Shown: positions 5,827-11,618 of the stretch, in pieces
Position numbering within the stretch: position 1 is the first letter of the stretch
Layout: each line of letters starts with the position of its first letter
Assembly (NCBI GenBank): GCA_937922955.1
Contig: CALAKO010000216.1
Span: 1-11,618 of the forward strand
Length of the DNA stretch: 11,618 bases
DNA from: an uncultured Peptococcaceae bacterium
GTDB taxonomy: Bacteria; Bacillota; Peptococcia; Peptococcales; Peptococcaceae
Reading direction: 5' to 3'
Notes under the pieces: generated by a model
The model's database searches: none
Told to the model about the DNA's origin: nothing
Seen by the model: the letters and a program-made list of their open reading frames with translations, nothing else
Position numbers and translations under genes: made by a program

Positions 5827-6326
5827 TCTCGCCAGTTTTATTCTACCTGATGGCGTTCGTCGTCATCTTTGGGGCACTCATGATGGTTGCTCATAAGAAC
5901 ATCCTTTACAGTGCACTGAGCATGGTTCTGTGCTTTATCGGGGTTGCCGGTATTTATGCAACACTGCAGCTTTCGTTCTTTGCCGTTGTCCAGATCATGG
6001 TGTATGTTGGCGCGATTACGATTTTGACCGTATTTGCGATCATGCTGACACGCCATGCTCATCAGGAAGACTTTGACGGCACCAACCCATTTTCCAATAA
6101 TGTGGTAGGAGCAGGTGTTGTTGCAGTTGGGATTGCTGTTGTCATGGCAATCGTTATCCGCAGCCTGAATTTGATTACACCACAGGCACTGCCTGAAGAT
6201 TGGATCCAGCAGATTGGTATCGAACTCTTCGGCACCTATGTATTGCCTGTTGAATTGGTTGCACTGCTTCTGCTCGTTGGCATGATTGGTGCAATCGTTA
6301 TTGGGAAGGAGGATGATGGCCAATGA
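5823..6326 (+). CDS. nuoJ: NADH-quinone oxidoreductase subunit J
   Basis: This is a 167-residue membrane subunit (ND6 homologue) with about five hydrophobic helices. Its third helix, QIMVYVGAITILTVFAIML (57-75), is the family signature; it holds the conserved Tyr61 and Gly63 and in other complexes forms the pi-bulge helix at the start of the proton axis. ATG 5823 overlaps the nuoI stop (ATGA), and AAAGGGGG (5808-5815) lies 7 nt upstream inside the nuoI tail, so translation is coupled. The last residues are charged (KEDDGQ) and the stop overlaps nuoK in the same ATGA manner. Confidence 0.95.
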   Translation: MISPVLFYLMAFVVIFGALMMVAHKNILYSALSMVLCFIGVAGIYATLQLSFFAVVQIMVYVGAITILTVFAIMLTRHAHQEDFDGTNPFSNNVVGAGVVAVGIAVVMAIVIRSLNLITPQALPEDWIQQIGIELFGTYVLPVELVALLLLVGMIGAIVIGKEDDGQ

Positions 6327-6631
6327 TCGGACTGACACATTATCTGTTATTGGGCGCGTTCCTCTTTGCCATCGGACTCTTCAATGCTTTGGCAAAACGC
6401 AACATCATTGCTGTTTTGATGGGCATTGAATTGATGCTGAACGCTGTCAATATCAACCTGTTGGCGTTTAACCGCTTTGTCGGGATTAACGGCGTTGATG
6501 GGTACGCCTTTGTGTTGATTGTTCTCGTTGTTGCGGCAACAGAAGTTGCTGTTGGTCTTGCTCTCATCATCAAACATTTCCGCGAAAGTGGAGAAAGCGA
6601 TGTTGCAAAGATCGACTGGTTGAAATGGTAA
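6323..6631 (+). CDS. nuoK: NADH-quinone oxidoreductase subunit K
   Basis: This small membrane subunit (ND4L/MrpC homologue) has 102 residues and three helices. Both buried glutamates needed for proton transfer are present: Glu36 in GIELMLNAVNINLLAF and Glu74 in AATEVAVGLALII, matching E. coli E36 and E72. ATG 6323 overlaps the nuoJ stop by four bases, with AAGGAGG (6306-6312) 10 nt upstream. It lies 14 nt before nuoL. Confidence 0.97.
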   Translation: MIGLTHYLLLGAFLFAIGLFNALAKRNIIAVLMGIELMLNAVNINLLAFNRFVGINGVDGYAFVLIVLVVAATEVAVGLALIIKHFRESGESDVAKIDWLKW

Positions 6632-6645
6632 GGGGGGTATAAATA

Positions 6646-8514
6646 ATGATACAGTATGCTTGGCTATTGCCATTATTGCCGCTCCTTGCTTTTGTGGTTA
6701 CCGGTCTCTTTACTGGCCGCAGTAAAAACCTGACGGTGGGTATTGTTATCGGTGTGTTTGTCATCGATTTGATCATCGCCAGTGGTATTGGTATTGAAGT
6801 GCTTGGCGGCGCTGCTACCATGAACAACCCAATTGAGTACGGTGTTGAATGGCTCGCTATCGGGGATTTCTCCATTGAATTGGGCTTCCTCATCGACCCA
6901 TTGACCGCAATGATGCTCTTTGTGGTTATGGTCGTTGCTACATTGGTAGCTATTTACTCTACCGGCTATATGCACGGAGATCCTGGAACACCTCGCTTCT
7001 TCAGTTATCTGAGTCTCTTCGTGTTCTCTATGTTGCTCTTGGTTGTTGCTAACAACTATTTCTTCATCTTCTTCGGTTGGGAAATGGTAGGTCTCTGCTC
7101 TTACCTGCTCATCGGTTATTACTATGACACCGACAGCGCAGCGCGTGCGAGTCAGAAGGCGTTCCTCTTCAACCGTCTTGCCGACTTCGGCTTTATGCTC
7201 GGTTTCTTCCTGATTTTTGCCACCTTCGGCACCTTTAATTTCACCGAGCTTGCAGAACTTATTCCGGCCTACAGCAATGAAGCGCTGGTTGCTCTCATGG
7301 GTATCCTCGTCTTCATCGGGCCAATCGGGAAATCTGCTCAGTTCCCACTGCATGTCTGGCTGCCAGACGCCATGGAAGGTCCTACACCTGTCAGTGCGTT
7401 GATCCATGCTGCGACCATGGTCGCTGCCGGTGTTTATCTCCTGGCTCGTCAGTTTGCTCTGTTCTCCAGCGCAACCCTGACCATGGAAGTGATCACCTTC
7501 ATTGGTGGTTTCACCGCCATCTTTGCAGCCTGCATGGCACTTGTTAACAACGACATCAAGCGTGTGCTTGCTTTCTCCACCATGAGTCAGCTTGGCTACA
7601 TGGTTATGGCCATCGGTCTTGGCACCATCACTGCAGCAACCTTCCACTTGGGAACCCACGCCTTCTTCAAAGCGTTGCTCTTCCTCGGTGCTGGTTCTGT
7701 CATTCACTGTGTTGGCTCCAACGATATGGCTGTCATGGGCGGTCTGCGTAAATACATGCCGGTGACCACCTGGACCTTTATCATTGGTTCTTTGGCTCTG
7801 GCTGGGATCTTCCCATTTGCTGGTTTCTGGTCCAAGGACGAAATCATCACCACCGCTTACACCACCGGTCACTATGGCTACTTTGTGGTCGCTGAACTTG
7901 TTGCATTCATGACGGCGTTCTACATGTTCCGTTTGATTTTCCGTACCTTCTTTGGTGAAAATCGTACCCCACATGGTCACCTTCATGAATCTCCAAAGGT
8001 AATGACCGTACCACTTATCATCCTTTCTGTATTTGCGATTTTCTCAGGCTTCCTGGGTGCGCCATTCATGCACAACGGCTACGCATCCTATGTGTTCTAT
8101 GGCGAACCACATCATCCAGAAGCGAATTACTTCGTTATGCTCCTCTCCACCGTACTGGCATTGGCTGGGATTGGCCTGGCTTATCTCATGTACCATAAGA
8201 AGAGCATCGATCCTGCAAAAATCGCCAAAGCAAGCGGCCCAATCTATGGCATTCTCTCCAACCGCTTCTACATCGACCAGATCTATCAGTGGATCTTTGA
8301 TGTGGTAGTCATGGGCTTCTCTTATGTCTGCAAATGGTTCGATACCTACATCATCGATGGGTTCCTCGATTGCGTGGCCAACGTTACCAAATGGCTTGGT
8401 GCGAAACTGCGCAAAACCGAAACCGGTAACATGCAGACCTATGCAGTGGTCATGTTCTTTGCGGTGATCGTGATTGTACTCTGGAAAGCCATGCCGATGT
8501 TAGGAGGGATGTAG
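6646..8514 (+). CDS. nuoL: NADH-quinone oxidoreductase subunit L (antiporter-like)
   Basis: This is the distal antiporter-like subunit, which forms a proton half-channel pair and carries the long lateral helix along the membrane arm. Its 622 residues are full length. Conserved residues seen are Glu146 in FFGWEMVGLCSYLLIG (E. coli E144), Asp180 in FNRLADFGF, Lys229 in IGPIGKSAQFP, and HVWLPDAMEGPTPVSALIHA (236-255) with its His254. NNDIKRVLAFSTMSQLGYM, THAFFKALLFLGAGS and FAGFWSKDEII follow. The C-terminus has the FYIDQIYQW region, the amphipathic lateral helix and a last membrane segment, so it is not truncated to a 14-helix Mrp-type protein. The RBS is a run of six G (6632-6637) 8 nt before ATG 6646. 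Confidence 0.97.
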   Translation: MIQYAWLLPLLPLLAFVVTGLFTGRSKNLTVGIVIGVFVIDLIIASGIGIEVLGGAATMNNPIEYGVEWLAIGDFSIELGFLIDPLTAMMLFVVMVVATLVAIYSTGYMHGDPGTPRFFSYLSLFVFSMLLLVVANNYFFIFFGWEMVGLCSYLLIGYYYDTDSAARASQKAFLFNRLADFGFMLGFFLIFATFGTFNFTELAELIPAYSNEALVALMGILVFIGPIGKSAQFPLHVWLPDAMEGPTPVSALIHAATMVAAGVYLLARQFALFSSATLTMEVITFIGGFTAIFAACMALVNNDIKRVLAFSTMSQLGYMVMAIGLGTITAATFHLGTHAFFKALLFLGAGSVIHCVGSNDMAVMGGLRKYMPVTTWTFIIGSLALAGIFPFAGFWSKDEIITTAYTTGHYGYFVVAELVAFMTAFYMFRLIFRTFFGENRTPHGHLHESPKVMTVPLIILSVFAIFSGFLGAPFMHNGYASYVFYGEPHHPEANYFVMLLSTVLALAGIGLAYLMYHKKSIDPAKIAKASGPIYGILSNRFYIDQIYQWIFDVVVMGFSYVCKWFDTYIIDGFLDCVANVTKWLGAKLRKTETGNMQTYAVVMFFAVIVIVLWKAMPMLGGM

Positions 8515-8517
8515 TCA

Positions 8518-10056
8518 ATGAATAGTCTAGGATTTCCAATTCTGTCGCTGATTACATTGATGCCAATCCTTTGTGCCATCGTGGTTATCTTTATCCCGAA
8601 CGACAAAGTCGACGTGATGAAGAAAACGGTCATTGGATTTATGGGCGTGAACCTTTTGCTCACACTCTTTATGTTTGCGCAATACAATGTCAGCGAAGGC
8701 GGCATGCAGTTTGTTGAAAACATTACCTGCTCTGATTATCTTGGTATCAACTACATCATGGCAGTGGATGGGATCAGCGCACCGCTGATGCTTTTGACCA
8801 GTTTGATTATCTTTGCCGGGTCCTGCATCTCTTATGATATGAACACCCGTACCAAAGAATTCTTCGTTTTCTTAATGATTTTGGTTTGTGGGGTATATGG
8901 CGTTTTCGCTTCACAAAACCTGTTATTCTTCTACATCTTCTTCGAATTGGCTCTCGTTCCAATGTATACTCTCGTTGGTGTTTGGGGTTCCGTTCGTAAA
9001 GATTACGCCGCTATGAAACTTGTGCTGTATCTGTTGATTGGTTCTGTATTCGTGCTGGTAGGGATCATTTCCATGTATCTCTATGGCGCAAGCAGCGCTG
9101 GTCTTGGCTATCTCACCCTCAACATGGATGAGCTGGCTACGGTTGCATACGGCACCGATTTCCAAATCTTTGCTTATGCATTCCTTGCATTTGGCTTTGG
9201 GTTCCTCGTTAAGATGTTCCCATTCCACACCTGGTCTCCTCTTGGTTACGCTGCAGCACCTACGGCTGTTTCCATGCTCCATGCCGGCGTTATCGTTAAG
9301 CTTGGTGCATATGGGCTGATCCGTTGTGCGGTTAGCTTCTTCCCAGAAGGGGCACAGTTCTGGGCACCAGTCATTGGTCTGCTCTGCATGATCAACATTG
9401 TCTATGGTGCATTCATCGCAATGGTTCAGAAAGACATGAAACTCTTCGTTGGTTACGCCTGCGTGAGCCACATGGGTTACATCCTCTTAGGTGTATCCAC
9501 GCTGAACCTCATGAGCCTCTCTGGCGCAGTCAGCCAGATGGTCGCTCACGGTCTCATGATGGGTCTCTTCTTCAGTGTCATCGGTTACATTTACCACGAA
9601 GCCGGCACCCGCGACATCACCGCTTTTGGCGGTCTTGCAAAGCAGATGCCTAGAGCAGCGGTACTGTTCTCCTTGGCCGCTCTTGCCTGCCTCGGTCTTC
9701 CTGGGATGTTTAACTTCGTTGCTGAATTCCTCATCTTCATGGGTACCTTCACCAGCGATAAAGTCATCCTCGGTTTCATCACCTATCGTATGATGGCCGT
9801 TGTTGCTATTTCCGGTATCGTTATCACCGCTACTTACTGCCTGCGTGCAGTTCGTATTGCCTTCATGGGTCCTCGCAATCCAAAATGGGATCACTTGCAT
9901 GACATCCACGGGATTTATCTCGTTGGCCCTTGCGTGCTGGTTATTGCCCTCTTTGTATTCGGGATCTACCCACACGGCATCGGCGCGATGATCGAATCCG
10001 GTGTTGCACCTATTGCCCAAGCTATTGAATCCAGTGTGATTGGAGGGATCTTCTAA
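8518..10056 (+). CDS. nuoM: NADH-quinone oxidoreductase subunit M (antiporter-like, variant TM7 loop)
   Basis: This is the second antiporter-like proton-pumping subunit, 512 residues with about 14 helices. Glu143 in FFELALVPMYTLVGVWG (E. coli E144), Lys232 in LVKMFPFHTW and Lys261 in VIVKLGAYGLIR are present, as are MVQKDMKLFVGYACVSHMGY, MVAHGLMMGLFF, TRDI and FNFVAEFLIFMG with its late Glu. The segment after HTW is SPLGYAAAPT (240-249) where the classical pattern is LPDAHxEAPT, and the stretch before it is two residues shorter than in VKVPLFPFHTW. So this belongs to a different NuoM subclass from E. coli. AGGAGGG (8502-8508) lies 9 nt before ATG 8518, and the gene follows nuoL after 3 nt. 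Confidence 0.96.
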   Translation: MNSLGFPILSLITLMPILCAIVVIFIPNDKVDVMKKTVIGFMGVNLLLTLFMFAQYNVSEGGMQFVENITCSDYLGINYIMAVDGISAPLMLLTSLIIFAGSCISYDMNTRTKEFFVFLMILVCGVYGVFASQNLLFFYIFFELALVPMYTLVGVWGSVRKDYAAMKLVLYLLIGSVFVLVGIISMYLYGASSAGLGYLTLNMDELATVAYGTDFQIFAYAFLAFGFGFLVKMFPFHTWSPLGYAAAPTAVSMLHAGVIVKLGAYGLIRCAVSFFPEGAQFWAPVIGLLCMINIVYGAFIAMVQKDMKLFVGYACVSHMGYILLGVSTLNLMSLSGAVSQMVAHGLMMGLFFSVIGYIYHEAGTRDITAFGGLAKQMPRAAVLFSLAALACLGLPGMFNFVAEFLIFMGTFTSDKVILGFITYRMMAVVAISGIVITATYCLRAVRIAFMGPRNPKWDHLHDIHGIYLVGPCVLVIALFVFGIYPHGIGAMIESGVAPIAQAIESSVIGGIF

Positions 10057-11495
10057 TGCTGACTTTTCAAGCTGTTACAATGGAATTGTTGGTATTCATC
10101 CTTGGTTTGATCCTTCTTTTGGCAAAACTCGTTGCGAAAAAAGGGGCGTCCCTTCCATATGGCTGGATCACGGTGATCGGCTTCGTCATCATTGGCGTTG
10201 TTGGTGTGATCTATCCGCCGGAAGTTGGCATCGTATTCAATGGCATGTACTATACCGATAGTTACAGTCTGTTCTTCAAAGAATTGATTCTCGTCTGCGC
10301 AGTGCTTGTTTCTCTTTGCTCCTGCGACTATGTAAAGAAAAAAGGCTATCATGAAGCGGAATATTACATCCTGCTCGTCTTTGCGACTCTTGGGATGATG
10401 GTATTCACCTCTGCAGGCGATCTCATTACCTTGTATGTCGGCCTGGAACTGATGACCATGAGTTTCATCGTGCTCATCGGTCTTGCTCGCCGCAATGCAC
10501 TTTCCACCGAAGCCAGCCTGAAATACCTGGTGCTTTCTGCACTTAGCTCCGCTGTGATGCTCTATGGTATTTCTATGATCTATGGCTTCATGGGAACCAC
10601 CATGTTCCTGCAGATGGCTATGAACATCAGTGCTTTCTCACACACCGCATTCATGGTTGTGGGCGTGTTGTTCTTCCTCGCAGGCTTTGCCTATAAGCTC
10701 AGCGCCGTACCATTCCATATGTGGGCTCCTGACATTTATCAGGGTGCACCAACACCTGTGGCTGGTTTCCTCGCTGTTGGGGCAAAAGTGGCTACCCTTG
10801 GCATTCTTTGCCGTCTGCTCTTCAACTATTTCACCTATTTCGCAGATTCCTGGCTGTATGTCATCATTGCTTTGGCAATGTTGTCCATCATCTTCGGGAA
10901 CCTCGTGGCCATTCCACAGCGCGACGTGAAACGTATGCTGGCCTATTCTTCCATCGCACAGGTTGGTTATCTGCTTCTGGCAGTGGCTGCGGCCAATACC
11001 CTTGGTATTGTCGCTATCTGCTTCTACGTAGCAGCTTACGCCTTCGCGAACATCGGTGCCTTCATTGCAGCGTCTAACGTTGAAATTGCTACTGGTACCA
11101 CCGATATGAAGAAATACGTTGGCATGAGCAAACGCTCTCCACTTCTCGCTGCCGGGATTTTCATCTTCATGATTTCCCTCGGTGGTCTGCCTCCTACTGG
11201 TGGCTTTATCGGGAAGTTCATCATCTTCACCTCCACCATTCAGAGTGGTTATCTGATCTTCTCCATCATCGCTCTCTTGTTCAGCATGGTTTCTGTTTAC
11301 TACTATCTGCGCCTGGTTCGTGAATGCTACTTCGCACCAGTGCCTGAAGAAGCAGACATGACTAAGATCAAGACACCAATTGGTATGAAGATTGCGCTCG
11401 TTATCTGCATGGTGATGAGCATTGCCATGGGCCTCTTCTTCGATCCAATGATCGAAGCTGGCGCCAACGCGCTGAGCAGCATGCTGCTGTTCTAA
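10056..11495 (+). CDS. nuoN: NADH-quinone oxidoreductase subunit N (antiporter-like)
   Basis: This third antiporter-like subunit sits next to NuoK and has 479 residues, the usual length. Key residues are Glu131 in LYVGLELMTMSF, Lys214 in GFAYKLSAVPFHMWAPDIYQ (aligned with E. coli K217) and Lys244 in LAVGAKVATLG (aligned with K247). QRDVKRMLAYSSIAQVGYLL and LGGLPPTGGFIGKF follow. The start ATG 10056 overlaps the nuoM stop by one base (TAATG), with GGAGGG (10042-10047) 8 nt upstream, so the two are translationally coupled. It is the last gene of the operon; a terminator starts 30 nt after its stop. Confidence 0.97.
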   Translation: MLTFQAVTMELLVFILGLILLLAKLVAKKGASLPYGWITVIGFVIIGVVGVIYPPEVGIVFNGMYYTDSYSLFFKELILVCAVLVSLCSCDYVKKKGYHEAEYYILLVFATLGMMVFTSAGDLITLYVGLELMTMSFIVLIGLARRNALSTEASLKYLVLSALSSAVMLYGISMIYGFMGTTMFLQMAMNISAFSHTAFMVVGVLFFLAGFAYKLSAVPFHMWAPDIYQGAPTPVAGFLAVGAKVATLGILCRLLFNYFTYFADSWLYVIIALAMLSIIFGNLVAIPQRDVKRMLAYSSIAQVGYLLLAVAAANTLGIVAICFYVAAYAFANIGAFIAASNVEIATGTTDMKKYVGMSKRSPLLAAGIFIFMISLGGLPPTGGFIGKFIIFTSTIQSGYLIFSIIALLFSMVSVYYYLRLVRECYFAPVPEEADMTKIKTPIGMKIALVICMVMSIAMGLFFDPMIEAGANALSSMLLF

Positions 11496-11525
11496 GTGGT
11501 GAAGACATCATCTTTTGATGGTTCT

Positions 11526-11559
11526 ACACGCCTGTCCTTTGTGACAGGCGTGTTTTTTT
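11526..11559 (+). terminator. Intrinsic terminator of the nuo operon
   Basis: ACACGCCTGTC (11526-11536) pairs perfectly with GACAGGCGTGT (11543-11553), an 11-bp stem with a 6-nt loop, followed by T11554-11559. A smaller 5-bp hairpin, CATCA/TGATG (11506-11520), precedes it. The minus strand lacks a T-run after the stem, so it acts mainly on the nuo transcript. Confidence 0.95.
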
Positions 11560-11560
11560 A

Positions 11561-11618
11561 TGGGGCGAATTGTCAAGTCAAGTGCAACACCTCAGAATGA
11601 TACAATTCAAACGGTGTC
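11561..11618 (-). mobile_element. Probable right end of an IS30-family insertion sequence
   Basis: The transposase stop is followed within about 13 bp by a short sequence (GACAATTCGCC on the minus strand) and then the T-tract of the nuo terminator, so the element's end lies around 11555-11572. GTTGCACTTGACTTGACAA (11568-11586 on the minus strand) looks like the terminal inverted repeat region overlapping the transposase end, as is common in this family. The opposite end and any target duplication are outside the window, so the exact boundary is inferred. Confidence 0.45.
11573..11618 (-). CDS. IS30-family-like transposase, C-terminal end only (cut by window edge)
   Basis: Read on the minus strand, the last 14 codons before a TGA (11573-11575) give TPFELYHSEVLHLT. 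This closely resembles the end of IS30-family DDE transposases of Firmicutes, which close with a K-T-P-[FY]-E-[LV] motif and a hydrophobic VLHLT-type tail. The catalytic domain lies beyond the window, so the call rests on this short tail and on the flanking sequence only. The gene converges on the nuo operon. I cannot tell whether the transposase is intact. Confidence 0.6.
   Translation of the reverse strand, partial: TPFELYHSEVLHLT

Noticed and set aside
6673..7986. Long minus-strand frame of 437 codons opposite nuoL
   Set aside because: It is antisense to a highly conserved gene, its His/Glu/Asp-rich composition is that of a reverse-complement shadow, and it has no domain.
6646..10056. Mrp-type Na+/H+ antiporter genes
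   Set aside because: NuoL has the full C-terminal lateral helix, and the genes sit in order with nuoA-K and nuoN, so they are complex I subunits.

Overview
The window is a bioenergetic locus from what is most likely a Firmicute (Bacillota). A diderm Negativicute (Phascolarctobacterium/Acidaminococcus-like or a Sporomusa relative) is my best guess. This rests on strong GGAGG-type ribosome sites, Bacillus-like AtpD and AtpC features, moderate GC and an eleven-subunit complex I; no taxonomic marker gene is present, so the assignment is tentative.

Layout, left to right, all genes on + unless stated. (1) Positions 1-967: the end of an ATP synthase operon, with the last 179 codons of atpD (F1 beta) and complete atpC (F1 epsilon), closed by a strong intrinsic terminator at 973-1002. 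(2) Positions 968-1511: a gene-free, increasingly AT-rich spacer. It holds the atp terminator, two overlapping hairpins and a second terminator-like hairpin (1146-1173), a perfect 16-bp palindrome (1348-1363), a plausible sigma-A-type promoter (1391-1419) and two leader hairpins before nuoA. (3) Positions 1512-11495: a compact operon of eleven genes, nuoA-B-C-D-H-I-J-K-L-M-N, with junctions ranging from a 10-nt overlap to a 16-nt gap. (4) Positions 11526-11559: a strong intrinsic terminator ending the nuo operon. (5) Positions 11573-11618: the C-terminal codons of an IS30-family-like transposase on the minus strand, cut by the window edge.

How the genes work together: NuoB, C, D and I form the quinone-reducing connecting arm, with cluster N2 in NuoB and two 4Fe-4S clusters in NuoI. 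NuoH, A, J, K, L, M and N form the proton-pumping membrane arm. The NADH-oxidising module NuoE-F-G is absent from the operon, because nuoH follows nuoD after 15 nt. As encoded here the enzyme is therefore the eleven-subunit, ancestral-type complex, whose electron donor (ferredoxin, another dehydrogenase module or a partner encoded elsewhere) cannot be read from the window. It would generate the proton gradient that the neighbouring ATP synthase uses. The most unusual protein features are a Lys-Pro-Ala-rich tail on NuoI and a rewritten TM7 loop motif in NuoM. I see no CRISPR array, tRNA, rRNA or defence system, and most of the window is a well-known respiratory locus.
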